The translations under genes and the position numbers were made by a program. The notes beneath the pieces are model-generated. The model had not been told where the DNA came from. It was given only the letters and a program-made list of their open reading frames with translations, and did no database searches. A DNA stretch of 64,000 nucleotides from Lutraria lutraria (taxonomy: Eukaryota; Mollusca; Bivalvia; Venerida; Mactridae): the NCBI GenBank assembly GCA_964023205.1, contig OZ026843.1, positions 2,217,029-2,281,028 of the forward strand. The letters run 5' to 3'. Positions 35,301 to 50,300 of the stretch are shown here, one piece after another. The number at the start of each line of letters is the position of its first letter. Within the stretch, counting starts at the first letter, position 1.

Positions 35301-38300
35301 CAAACAACGTACCAAAACGGCAGGAGCAAATAGATCTGTCCCCATGCTTGCAGCTGTTAGTGTAGGATTTGGTATCTTTTCTGATGATGTTTCATTAATA
35401 TAGATAAGTTCCATTGGAATACCTAGAGCTCTTGATGCCACCTTAAATTACATGCGATATTAGCAATATCACTTTTGAAACCTTATATTACAGTGACAAG
35501 TTAGATAGGTTTGCATAACATTCATATTACTTAATACTGATACGTTTGTATAATATTATCAGTTTTTATCCAAAGATAAAAAATAAGTTGTGTTACATCT
35601 TCGATTTTTTAATGCTAATTAACAGATACCTGAGTGGACAAATGTCATACTTGTAAACCTTCTAGACTAGATAATCCTCTTAATAAAGACGAACTGTATC
35701 TTAAGGTCATATTTAATTCCTTCTCCCCTTTTGATGGCTTTGTTTACAGGTTTGGTTGTATATAATTACCTGTATCATTTTAGTGTTTATGCCTTGGCCC
35801 ATTTCAATACATCCATGTGTGATCAACACAGTGCCATCCTTGTAAATATTCACAAGAGCTGAGCCCTGTCAAATAGTTAACTATATAATGGTGTACATAA
35901 AATGAATCTAATTATGTTATGATAAAGGTGTATATCCCCATATAAAAAAGTTTGTTTTTGTTAGCTTGCTCTAACCGTAAAATACATTATTAAAGAAAAT
36001 GGTTAGGAATTAAACTATTTGAAATTACATACTTGACTTTAAGGAAATTCCGTACCATGCACCTCGCTGTTTATTACGTAGTACGCCATAGATCAAATGA
36101 AAACAAGTATCAAATTTCTAATGGTTCCCTAGATAAACTGCTACGAAATACCGCGTTGAAATTCATCTTCAAATAAGGCGGCAAACGACAACTACTGTGG
36201 TCTTTTTAAGCGAGTAATTAACAACAAGAGTGTTAGTCTAAGATCATTATCGTCTCATAAAATCAATTCACACCATCTATTCAAATTTGATAGCCAGTCA
36301 AACTCGCAAATGTTTACGGTCAAATAATTGAAACCGCGCTCAGTTTTGATGTAATGAATTATTTATATTATTAATAGTATCACATCATACCAATATAATG
36401 ACAAAGTAAAGTCAATAAAGGGGAATAGTGTATATAGCAATAAAATACTATTTTTGTCTTTTCGGTTTGAATTTTGTGTTGCTTGGTATTAAAGTATGAT
36501 ATTTAATCTTTGTAAATAACTCAAAATATCGATTTGCATTTATTCAGAATATGAAGCCAAAAACGATACTTTGATATGGAATTATAATACACATTGATAT
36601 ACGTAAGACATTTACACAAAAACATCATACTATCAAGAAATTAGCACTGGTCAGTATCAGATAAAATACGTAAACGTACCTGATTTAGAAATTTTGGAGC
36701 AAACCCTATACCATACTTTACTGTTGTCAGTGCAAGCCCTTTTTTCTTCCATTTGTTTATTCTGATAAATGCAATATTTACAAACAATTATGATTGTTAT
36801 ATAAGCTGGGGATTGGAAGTTTCCCCAGCGGGTAGAAGAGTGTATGGACAGAGTTTAGATGGAGTGGCTCTAATATAATCCGTGTTTGAGAATCATCATT
36901 GGAGGAATGATCTTGAAGTGTCTTTTAAGACTTTAAGCGACAATAATGTGGTTAAACTATCACTTGGATACTTTGAGCTGATATAAAATTGTTTAAGGAA
37001 TCTGCGGATGTGTGTTATTATATAACCTCTATATGACGACATTTCACTTCGAAAATGTACATATTGATCTCGATTTTAGGAGATGAACTTACTTGTAAAT
37101 TCATATAATTTGGTGATCATGTACTTAATGAATTTCAACACTGCTCTCTAGCTTTAGGCGAGAAATCGAACTACTTCTGTCTTTGTCATTACACAGACTC
37201 GCTAACAGAGCGTTACTGTGCGAAGTTCAAACACGCATTCACATACAGTCAGTAAGCAAATACCATCGGTGCTTTAACTTTTTCGATTTTCTATATTTAT
37301 CATAGGAGATCCATTTTAGAGGTCAAACGTACAAGCTATCATTTTGGCAATATGTCCTGATCAAGTTTAATTTATGAGACGTACAAGCATTGTTTTGAAA
37401 TAAATAATCCCCTAAATAAACAGGTGAGTATCGTATTCCTGGTTTTCCCAATCCAATCTTTAAATAGAGCTTCAACTTGATCGTACGCAAAGAACTAGAA
37501 AGACATTTATACGAAATTTGAAACACTTTATAATTACCTTTGCGCGGGAAATAAATTTCGTCTGAAGGATTGAAATTTGTAAAACGTATACCACTGCTGT
37601 CAAACAAATGGTATGCTTTATTTATTTATCACCAAAAGTGAGTGACAAATTATTATTTTCTTGTCAAATGGTGCGTTCCTGATTCAAGATTTTGAGACTT
37701 ATCTTTCCGGAACGGTACGGGAAAGGTACGGCTTTTACGTAAGTCAATATGGCCGCGGAGCCGGGTCAAATTATGAGTTGTAGTGTCTAAGGTATCCATA
37801 CACTGAAGAATTCGTTGGTAGTATGTGTTTACAAAGTTGATTTTCTTTCGATAAACGCCGATGTGGGAATTATATCACGAACGATATAAAATATATACTG
37901 TAACTCATGTAATTAATCTGCGGTCATATTGATGTTATGACGAACATTTGTAAGTTGAGTTGAAGGGCATGCTGCTCCAGTTCAGAGCAATACATTGATA
38001 TAACCCCTCCCCCCCCCCCCCCCATTAAATGTTGTTTAAAGAAAAGATATTTCTGCAAGCTTTAAAAAATCGGTTTTAAATTGACACATGACGGCCTTGG
38101 TAAATACAATCGGTGTATATTTTCGTGATTTCTAGACATAGGAGGTATATACCTTTACTTTATGATATCAAGGACATGTTACGAGTCCTTGATAATTCAA
38201 ATGGTGAAACATGATCCTTGTACATTTATATTTGATTGAATAAACAGTAGCCTACTAGGTCTTCGTTTCTGTCAGAATTATTGATACGACTTTAAATTTT

Positions 38301-41300
38301 GTATCGACTCATATAGATCCCTTTATCACAAAACTCATCTCCTTTCAGGCCTTCATGCCTTTGATGTTGACTTATTGGTTATATAAATATCTTCAGAAAA
38401 ATAGGACACGAACGCCCCCGCTGAGAGCTAAGTCGAAAAGGGGCTATAACTCCTGTGAAAATGTTTGGATTTTAACGGAAATCAAACTTGATCTGTATTC
38501 TATTTATTAAATTAATAGTATACACATTGATGTAAAATTATGAAACCAATCCATGAATCATTTCTTGAGTTATCGCTCGTAAACCTAAATTTGAATGGAC
38601 AGACAATAAAATTTGAACGGACGGACGGACAGGGTAATACTTTATGCCCTTTCTTCCGCCATTTCTAGGTGTCTATGGTCAAGGTGTCAAACATATAGGA
38701 TTATTCTGCAAACTTTTATACCTGTTGAAATTTTCAATTTCTTCATTTCGTTCCAGATATCTGCTTTGTTCCTTGCATTGCTTCCATGTATCCATGGCTG
38801 TACAGTTTTCAAGCTTTACTCCATTCGGAGTCATGTCCCCTTCCTTATACATATTTACCTCCCTTACCTAAAATCATCATCCCAGTAAAATGACGAATTT
38901 GAAGGACAGAAATATTACAAACATCCTTCTTTTGTATGAAAAAAAAATCCAACTGTACTTTTAATACAAACAAATCTGCACCTATAGATAAAACATGCAT
39001 GTTAATCAATGCATGCTAATTACGGGGCATCATTTGTTACACGTCAACTAGTGAGGTATTGAGTGTGCTTTGTATTGATAATGATTTAGGTTCCTACAAT
39101 GTATCAATGTACATGAATGAAATCTTAATGTTACAATCTTTGACAGCCCGCGTGTCTTGTGATTACATCATGTATTTGGCAGGTCCTTTATCATCATTTG
39201 TTACAAGATAGGATACAATGTTATTGAAATGTCATCATTTTTTTTATGAAATATAGCAGGCACAGTTTTTACATATTATTGAAAAAAAGTAAATGTAGAA
39301 AAAATGTTCGAGTCAGAGACATTATAAACCCTGTGTATAAATTAAGGATTTAAGATGGTGAATGATTAATAGCGATACTAAGTCTTTACAAAAATAGATA
39401 CAATTTCTTAAAAAAAGGAAAGATAGCACATACATCTATTAAAATCTTAATGAAAATAAGGCCAAAAAAGACACCATTTACCAGATAAACTATTATCATT
39501 AAAAAATAATTATAGATTAACAGACCTGTTCCTGGCTCACACAAATAGTGCAAGCAATGTTGAATAAAACATCTTCTGTGATCAGTACCACCTGTGGCAT
39601 TCCATATCCACGGAATGCTGTGTTTGATGGTGTGTTCGTTTTACACGTATAACCTTCCACAAGTACATTTTCAAACTTACATGCGCCATCAAAATTGTCA
39701 ACACAATGATTCATAACCTAAATAATGTTAAACAATGAAGTTATATACAATATGTCTTGCATTAAAAAGTAGTTCAAAAGTAGACCTATTTTTATAAGAA
39801 TTAAGATTTTTTTAAATGACATTTTCCTTACAAGTGTAATTCTAGAAATGGTGAAATACATCCTACTTTGATATTTATTAATCAGAATCTGGACTTCAAG
39901 TGATCTCACATGGCAGAGTGTTTGCAACTGTGCAGACTAGATCTTTGACAACATGATACGTTATTCTGCTATGCAATTGGCAACCTTGAAGCATACCGTA
40001 TCTCTCAATCACTTATACACAAGACTAATTTTGATGCAAAGCATCAAAGACGGCGCACATGTTTTGTTCAAGCATAATTTTGTTTTGCACAAGGATCAAT
40101 AATGGGTTTATAAAGTGACCTGTACAGAGCGAACAAGCTTTTACTTTGATTTTGCCTTCTGACCTTACATTAGCCAGTAATAAACAGTATGATAAAATTT
40201 GCTAAAGGTTGGCTCAAAATATACTGTTGTAAATTTGGATTTTTACAACAGTCTATTACATAATTAACCTGTGTAGTTTTACATAATAAGTATAATTCAC
40301 CATAATCATTTATAACTTTCGGAGCTAAATTATTAAGGACTTTTAGCCGCCCTTTCTATTTAGAAATACTTATCTTTAGCTAATATATTTTGAGATTCTG
40401 TATCATCTTAGATAGTTATGATACAATGTTTAACTCTTTATTTCATATTGCAATAATTACTTTATTATTACTTTACTTTTATTACTATGCATAAACAACA
40501 TTAGCATTGTAAACTTTCAGCATTCTTTGTGTTTTTTATAGTTTACTGTCTTTATCTTAGAGACTACTAATGTTTGTATTCCACTACTGGTATTTTTCCA
40601 TCACTTTGTTTTAGTTAGTCATGTGACTTATTTTGGTCATGTGACCACTTACATAAGTTATGATTGTTCTATTTTTTGACTTACAGACAAAGGAATATTT
40701 TGCAATATCATGACATTGTAGCTTTTATAAGATTATCACTGATTGGTCAGCAATCTTTAGCTATTTTTCCTCTGACCAATCAGATCATCTGTAACAACTG
40801 TGACTGCAGCGCCACCTGTTGGCTAAGATTCTAATATAAACAGAATATAAGCAGAAATATTCTGGCTGTTTCTTCTAAACTGGTAACTTCTACTATTTAG
40901 GAACTTTGGCATTTTACCTTAGCTATTCTAAAACTTTAAATTGTTATTGTTAGGTCAGTAAACTTTTGTTTTTATTTGCAGTAAATTTTACGTAAATTAT
41001 TTACAGTTACCTTTCACACTTATTTAGTAATTAATCTTTATCTAGTGGCAGTCATCTTGGATTAGTGATTTAAGGGTCATTGATTAACTTAGTATATTTT
41101 TCATAGCTTGCCACTACTTAAGTAAATTGTTTTAGGAGAACAGAATCCTTAAGGTCTATTTTTCATACTTAAATTAACATATTTTTGACACTTTTAGATA
41201 CTGATTTTATTTCATTATTTTGATTTTATACATGTACTTGAAGACTGGGGGTAGTAAGGTTTAGAAACGAACCTATAAAAAAGCGTAGCCTAACCGTTTT

Positions 41301-44300
41301 GGGACAAGCTGTTAAATATACAATAAACAAGCTTTGTATTTATGGTAAAAAACATATATTTAAAATATTCTGATATTTTTATCACTTAATGGAAACGTAC
41401 AGGTCAAATCAAGTTGTGTGGAAAAAGATGAAAAGAAGGAAAAGACTTTTTTAATCATACCAGCTTCTCCCAAATCCATTACGCAACTCCATGGTACTTT
41501 CTTGAAACCTATCCAATACTGACGGCGCCGTCAATGATTAAAATGCCGAGATAATATACCTAACTCACAAAGATATATTTACTATGCGCATACAATCATT
41601 ACCAAAGTTCTATTACATCAGTTTTACAGAAAACGTAGGTCAAAGTAAAGTCAACAATTTAATACAAACGTGATAGAAAAATGAAGGAGTAATTAAGTAG
41701 AGAAATTTAGAAAAGAATGGACCTCGTTGAAAGCCTGAGTATATATTTTGATTCCAGAAAATTGCCGAGCCTTCTAAAAGTTGTGATGTGTTAATTGAGA
41801 ACTTCTGATGTGCTGCTAAGGACTAAATATTTTTGAAAATAATTTACCCAATCCGATGAATGACTATATACTGTACATACTTTACTGTATTTATGTGTTA
41901 ATTTCATTTACTAATATACACATAGTTTATAACAAAATATTATGAACCATGGAGTGGCATTTGTATATATTTGTGGGCTATTATGCACATGTAGCATTTA
42001 AGTCATGCTTTAGTGTACTTGTTTGGGGGAGAGGTTACCTTGTAGACCCCTGATTAATAAAGACAAACTCACCAACAAAGAAACATCAACACTATGGCCA
42101 GCCAGGGAATACATCTTCAAAACAAGAGCTTTGATTTTTCCAGTTTTTGTACAGCCAACCTTCAATTCACAATGTACTGTTGGTGAGTGATGTTAAATAA
42201 AAACAGCGAAAGAAATTAAAACAAAGACTAAACGTCATTTCGGAGCAAAATGGACGTTACATCTAACATATGTTGTAAAAATTGTAAGTGGTGCACTTTT
42301 ATTAATAAATAAGGCATAAGCCTGTAATTTTCTGTACAAACAATTGTATGTTATTCCACTACATGTGTTTGTTTTTAATCAAGAAAAACGGCTCATGCAA
42401 GCAAAAGTTATAAACTGTTGTAACGGTATCACATACTTATGAAACACCCTGTATGATACAGTATATATCTACTAGAATGATTATGAGTGTAAACGGGTGT
42501 TACTACTTAAGGGATTTGTGATGACCCTGCATAGTCATTTCTACTCCCACCGCCTACTGGACCACGTAGATAGCATAGGCCTCAATTGTGTAATTGCCAT
42601 AGCCGTACACACGTTACTTTTCAATTAAACTCATGAAACAACGCAAGACTGTCAAAAAAAGATCTTCAATTTGTTCCGCTAATGAGCATATAAAAACATC
42701 AAGGTAAGTCACTCGTCATCTTTTTGATTGACGGAAGTCACGATATCTGAGATAGACTGGTTGCAAATAAGCGTGGGTCTCGGCTTTCCTCCTGAAATAA
42801 GTGCGCTTTGTGGGAACCTCGATCTTGTTGCAGTGCCCAAATTTTATCCGTTTTGACAGCTTTTGGCAATGTAAGCTTTCCGCTGTACGGTAATGATAAA
42901 GTGTTGATGTCCAGATCGCTTCATAAGCTTCGCCAATCTCACGAAGGCATAATGACCCTTGAACTTGACGACGGAGAGGAAACACCTGACTTCCCAATAA
43001 TCAATGGCGAAATACAGGGGTGTGTCTTGACCCCGACATTGTTTTCTGCTATGTCCATAGATGCGTTCAACAATGAAGACCCATGAGTAGGCATCAGGTA
43101 TTTGACTGTTTGCTGCTTGCTGGTGAACGTACGCTCAAAGCAAGAAATACAGCAACTTCGACCAATTCTTAGCAGCCTGCGATATTTTGGGACTGACAAT
43201 CAGCAAGTACTTCACCAACCCGTCCATGAGAGGCCCTACGTAGAATTAGCAAAGGAACTTCAAGATGTGAAACTTGTTGTTGTCGATATGTTTACATACT
43301 TTGGGGGTACTCTCTCAGTCTCTTCGCTGTGCGATGGACAAACAAAGTGTAGCAAAAGACTAGATGATGCGTCAAGCAGATTTGTTGTAAAATCAGGTAT
43401 GTTTATATTGATGATGATCGAAATGTACATCAACTTAATGAATGTATGTCTGTCAAAATTCAAAGATGTTGACACTTTACGTCAGGGATATTCTCGGAAC
43501 TTACTAGTTAGATTATGACAGCTAATTCATGCATTATCATACATGTACTACTAGAATTTTTCTACAGAACGGAATTAAGAAACCAATTCGAAAACATCAC
43601 TGTTAAGATTCTCATGCCTATTACAATACCTTGTATTTTCCTAAGAATGGATGTCGTTTTCCTGTGATTTCCATGTCAACCTCTCTAGGTAAAACACACC
43701 TAACAGGACATTTGAACCTATATTTCAAAGAAAAATTGATACCATATACATCTACATATAATAACGACTTTTATGAAAAGGTCTGTTCTGTTAAACAATA
43801 CTTAATATGTATCTTATATTGCACAGGTTACCGTACCCTAAAGAATCATACTACTAGTAAATGGTTTCTTTATGCTATGATTCCTGACAAGATAAGACAA
43901 GTAACTGTAGATATTTTATCATATGGTACAAACTTGATGAACATACGATGACTTAGCAAAGTAATTAAAAAAAAGAAACGGGGTAATATAGCCGAAGCGT
44001 TAAACTCAGCAGCCTGAACTTTTACCAAAGCATTGAAGTTGAAGAACGTAATAGGTCACGTGCTCTGCTTTTTATAATCAATCCTATGGAATTTACTCAT
44101 AATAGACTCAACCTTCTGGTGTTGATTTATTATCCGTTTCATACATGGAAACTTAAAAAGGACGTATTAATGGACCTTTACTACTACTAACGGGCATGCA
44201 TAATAATCAGTCCTTTGAACACAAAAATGTACATAGCCATAAAAGACCTTGCAGTGCTGAGTCGCCATTGACCTTAACAAAGGAACTGGCAATTACCTAG

Positions 44301-47300
44301 TTGAGTAAGTCAGAAGTCAAAGCAATGCTCATTTGTACACCAATGCAGCATTGTGACAATTATGGCGGCAAATGTATACACAGTTATTTAAAGCAACATC
44401 TTACTTGTGAGCTGCGATGACAACGGGTAAATTCACCATCTGATTGCGAATTTGCTTTCCGCCAAAACTTCCACCAAGACGTCTAGTTTTTACGTTGACT
44501 TTATGTTGAGGAAGATTGAGCGCAGTGCAAATTGACTCCTGATACAAAAGAATAACTTTTCTTGATTTAAACGAAATTCTCTACACCATTAAGATTAGGC
44601 GGCTGGTCATAAAATGAATAAAAAAGACGTCCTTGATACAATTTCTTTTGACATCTCTAATTTATTTCAGGACAAATTGGTATGATGAAAGTTTGTCAAT
44701 TATCATGTTTACTCATTTTAACCATGCCATTTCAGTTCAAGCTAATAAATGTTGACAAAACATTAATGTAGAAACCATTCAAGTATCCTTAATAAACACT
44801 CCGATAAAGGGGTACAGTATGTATCGCAATAAACACTATTGTTGCTCTCTCAGAGGTTTTGTCGCTTGATATGGAAGTATAATATTTAATCTTTGTAAAG
44901 AAGTTAGGATTTACGGTTTTTAGCGTTTAATGCAATTTAGATACGTTAAACATTTGAAATTTAGTCCTTTAATAAAATACTGTACAGCATATTACTTTTT
45001 GTTTTATCTAAAGTATTGCATTTCACTTTTTCATATGAGTGTGACTAATGCCAATTGAAGAAAATTAGCAAACCTGTGTTAAGGAAACAAAATGTGTTCC
45101 GCAATAAACTTCTAACTCGTTGTTTTCTACCATAGGTATGGCGTATGCTGACTGAGGTTCCATGTAGAAATGTTCTTGGTGACCAGTTCTATACTCACCT
45201 GAAATTTCAGAAATTAAATGGTAGAAAACAATACATATGTACACTAGTTTGAAATTTAAAAAATATTTAAAATAGTCTTCAAATGTTGTTTTAAAAAAAC
45301 AACAATACTACAGATACAGAATTCAAGAATGCTTACTTGTGAATTCATGCTCAATCTGATAGAAAATAGTATGTGATTTGTAGACTTCACATCAAGCATC
45401 CTAGTAACTATTTTAAACTAGTTGAATTCTGCCTTCCAATATAAATCACTTCAAAGCAATGTAAATTTAGTGACCCTTTATTATTACTTGTATCAAACAA
45501 GTATTTACCTGTGACAACATGATCAGATTCCTGGAATCCCTTTTGTGTGTCCCCTTCTACTAAAACAACTGGACTACCATAGAATGAATTGGCTGCTATA
45601 GCATCCTAAATAATCAGACACATTACACTACTGACATACAATACAACAAGGAAAAGATCCATGGATATGATAATTAGTATCATATTTATAAAGCAATAAT
45701 TTATTATAATTCTTCGTTGTTCATTCTAAAAAATCCAAGGGTCATAAGTCATGTCTAAGTAAAGTTATGGTATTTAATTAAGCAATAAAACGTTTGCAAA
45801 TAATACACTGATACCTGATAGAAAAAATATATTGAATCAGCATGTGTTCAAAGGTATAGACTGGATGATACTAAATTTGATCAATACTGAACCAATGCTA
45901 TTTCATCAACTTGTGCTATATGTAAACCAATACACGAAGTGATAGAGTTTGGATTATAGACAACCTTTATGGATGCTGTCTGATTGCTACCTGATAAAAA
46001 TGGTCATATAAACAGCTGGGAACTGGGAACAAATTCAAAGATCAAAGACACAAGGGGCTATAGTCACACTTGAGTTAGTGGCCACCCGTGAAAAATACCA
46101 ATATAACATTGTGTAAAGAAATGCCTATGTTTAGCCTTTAGGATATACATAATTATGTAATATCAGAACATATATGGAACAGACTTGCTATGATGGCCCT
46201 ATATTGCTCAATTGAATGACAAGATGACTTTTTTTGTGTCGACAAAGGACTCAATGGAGAGAACCAATTGCAATTCCAAGAAGACAACCAGACACTAAAT
46301 ATCTTATCTTCAGGTCATGCGGTTTTGGCTAAAACTATTTTCAAAATGAATACTAGACAACGCATTAAGCGACAACTACATGCACATGTATATATCACCA
46401 TGAGCACTTCGTGCGCGAGTGAGAAATAAAGGACAAGTTTTCATATTTTCACGTTCTCTCCATTTGATGACCCTTGTTTACTGTACTTTCAATGAAGAGA
46501 GGCACAAGTGGCTATAGTAGTTAAAGTATCATTTACAGATTATGCACAGAAAAGCATCGTGTGTAAGTAAAGCAATCACTGTTACCTCAATGGTGAGAAT
46601 CGCTGGCAGATCTTCATATTCTACTTTAACCAAATAAGTTGCCTTTTTAGCCACCTCCCTTGTTTCTGCAAGTACAGCCGCTATTGGCTGACCAATTGTT
46701 ATAACCTGGTAAGTCAAACAAGATGTGTTTTATTATCACCATGCCCCCTCCGGTTGCCCTTTTTAAAAAGGCACAGGTCCTGTAGAGATTGTCATAATGA
46801 ACCAAGAAATGAAATTCGATGATTGCAGGTTGTAGCGTTTTGATTTAATAGGCAAGGTTAAATTTCGGTACAGAATCACAAAACCCTAACAATATGTACT
46901 GGTGAACATGGTGACAATAGTTCTATCAAAGTTTGGTAAAAATCCCTCGAGAAATACAGAAGTAGTTGCAAACAAAAGAGTATATCTCCATATATTACAT
47001 ATGCACAAAATAAACAAAGGGCCATAATTCCGCCAAAAATATCGAATCATAAAACCTTTATAACATGCATTGGGTATCTCGATAACAATAGTTCCATGAA
47101 AGTTTTATCAAAGTCCCTTGAGAAAACAAGGAAACAATAGTATTTCGCTGTCAAAAATCACACAAAATAAACAAAGGGCCATAATTCCGTCAAAAATGAT
47201 TGAATTACAAAACCCGGAATATATGTGTGGGGGTTCTTGGTAACAACAAGTTTCGTCAAAATCCCCTAAAAGAAATGATTTCTGTATATATTACATATGC

Positions 47301-50300
47301 ACAAGATAAACAAAGGGCCATAATTCCGTCAAAATTTATCGAATCATAAAACCTTTACAACATGCATTGGGTATCTCGATAACAATAATTCCATGAAAGT
47401 TTTATCAAAATCCCTTGAGAAAACAAGGAAAAAAGAGTATTTCGCTGTTACAATCACACAAAATAAACAAAGGGCAATAATTCCGTTAAAAATGATCGAA
47501 TCACAAAACCCGGAATATATGTGGGGGGTTTTTTGGCAACAACAAGTCTGTGATTTTTTTCTGAAAATCACATGAAAAATGTAGGAGTAGTATCCTAAAA
47601 AATGTTGGATTTTTTAAAAACACAATGACCCTGTGATCTTGACCTTTGACCTAAAAATGCACAGGTTCTGTAGAGGATGTCATGAGGAACCTACATATGA
47701 AGTGGATGTAGGTGCAGGCGTTTTGATTTTATAGGCAAGGTTAAAGTTTGGTACAAACAGAGAGGCCAAAAACAATTCGCCCCCGATCTATCGATACATG
47801 TATAAAGTCCTTGATAAAAAGAAAAAGTCACGTAAAATCAATTGAGCATGTACAAACGGGTTGTTCACTATACCTATAACGACAATTTAGGAAATTCATG
47901 CTATCATACTAATATTGGTTTGAACGATGTAAATAACATCAAAAGAACTTCGCAACTGTATTTTTAAAGGCATTTCTTGTTTCTTCTTACGTCCAAACTA
48001 TTTTATTTTTTATTAAACATCTGCGCAGGGGAGTTTTTATATTTTTGTCTGGAATAAAGTTTGATGTGTCATCTGTTGTTCTCATAAATTTTAAGAAAAT
48101 CTGTCAAGCCGTTTTTTTATGCAATATTTAAAAACAGCATTACCTGATAAAGCGCAATATTTCCCCGGTAACACCCGGTTGTCTTATGTATCAAATATTT
48201 TAACAAATACGGGTCTGTTCGCCCGATAGGGCCGAATCAACAAGGTCCTTCCAGGACTGCCATGGATGGCTACAGTGCCACCTGGGTTGTACTCCTGGTT
48301 TGACAGGGTTTCTCCAGGTCTATCTTCCGGGACCAACCAAGAGTCAACCCGGAACGGTGAGAATGACTCTTTACATAGAGTGTCAAACGACGTTCTTGAG
48401 GGCGAATGAGCGTTTTTTATGGTAACGCTCTATAGTGAAGCTTGGATAAATTAATCAAAGCTCTGAAGTTTTTTGTGTTGTTCGGAACTAGTCAAAAGCT
48501 GATTTCTATGTAGGGTGAGTTTTGGAAAACGAACGATAGTTCGCGCATGAATTTAATGCAGACATTAGTACTACGAACGCATTTCTACACCCGCTATGCA
48601 GTTGTTACAGTTGTTTACTTTCCATGTGCTTTCAGTACTTTTATGTTTCCAATATGATCACCAAAAGTAGTTCAGCAATTAGCATAATATTATACATAGT
48701 TTACATTACCTGCCTCTTTGAATATTGAACTTACGCAGAATGTAATATATCATACATGAAGACATGCTCGAAGAAAAAGGTTAAACGTTATAAGCATTTA
48801 AATCGATTGAAACTTCCCGATGAATCACTTTATTAAATATCTGGCTGACTCACAGTTATCATCGCATCGTCCATGAATTCTATGATGACTTCTATATGTT
48901 TACAATAGAAGCCAGGAACCAGGCCCCGGTTTCACAAAAAAACTTAAGTCTGTTGTAGCGACTTAAACTCAATAGTGAACTCATCTTATGACTTAAGTTG
49001 AGTGATAAGTTGAGTTGTGTTGCACGAATTTTCTATAGACTCATCTTACTACTCAAGACTTGAGTTGAGTCTGTTAATTTGAGACAGCTAAGTAGCTATC
49101 TCAAATTTCTACTCAAGTATGGCCGACCATCAAAGACGTATTGAACGCATTCGCAGAAGACAGCGTATTTTTCGTATACATAGGGTCATCCAGGATAGAA
49201 TAAATCCACTGGAGTTTCTATCCAGACAGGAAGTGAAAGATAGATACAGATTCTTCCCAGAATCTGTATTATTCCTGTTGCAGCTGCTGCAAAACTCACT
49301 AGAGTTTACAACGTTTAGATCTTCACCACTACCACCTGTGATTTCTCTTCTCGTGACCCTGAATTATTTCGCCAGCGGTGCACACTATGTTATTATTGGC
49401 GACAGACATGGCGTTTCCAAGTCTTCTGTATCAAGAGCTGTATTGCGTACTTCAAGAGCTGTATGTGAACTCCAACACAGATTCATTCGATTTCCGTCAC
49501 GCAACGAAGCTCTTGCAACTCAACACGAATTTTATAACATTGCCAGTAAGTATAAATAACTGCAACGTAATGATTGGTTGATCGCGTTTCCAATGTAAAC
49601 AGCATAGTCATTTAATTACCCCCAGTCAGTCTTTATTACCCAAATTCAATCACAATCAGGGGTCCTGTGATGACGTAATTCAAAGAAATCTCTAGCTAAT
49701 CCAGACTGAGTTATAGGTATTTAATTACAAAACCATGGACAATAATTGTTTAAAACGGTATTATATCGTGTATAACACCTACATTTATCTTAATTTCAAA
49801 TGTATATAGATAATCTGGTATACATACTTTTTTTATCTATAATCGTTTTCATTTTATTTTAACATGATACATATATAGGCTACTTCATGTACAGTTATTA
49901 TTTTGTCAATTGTTTCATACGTCCAAACACAAATGAAGTTTACTTTGATGTCTTTTTTTAAGCTGTTGTTTGACTTATATGTAATTATATATATACACCA
50001 CTGACTGAACGTATATTGGACTTTTTGTCAATGTTATTTTTCTTTACTCATATAGAGTTTCCGAAGGTGATAGGTGCGATTGATGGAACACACATTAGGA
50101 TAAAAGGACCTGCCACGAATGAACCAGACTTTGTAAACAGAAAAGGATATCCTTCTATAAATGTACAGGTAATATCATCACATTTCCAGTGTGAACATTT
50201 TCTTTTATATATCAGATATTATTAATATTGAAATATGATACATATATATATATATATGCTGAAAGATGATGTATTAAATTGTAATCTTTGCATTAAACCA

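Noticed and set aside
38613..38888. Plus-strand open frames over 38.6-38.9 kb
   Set aside because: They are antisense shadows of AOX/XDH visible exon 18.
41465..41535. Possible AOX exon reading ...[14 protein letters not shown]... on the minus strand
   Set aside because: It resembles no AOX/XDH segment, and exons 16 and 17 join in phase without it.
42160..42176. Splice acceptor CAACAG for AOX visible exon 16
   Set aside because: It would need a phase-1 entry, but the previous exon ends in phase 0. The acceptor after GAATTGAAG restores the conserved YK-VG junction.
42716..42997. Minus-strand 93-codon frame
   Set aside because: Antisense of the LINE reverse transcriptase relic.
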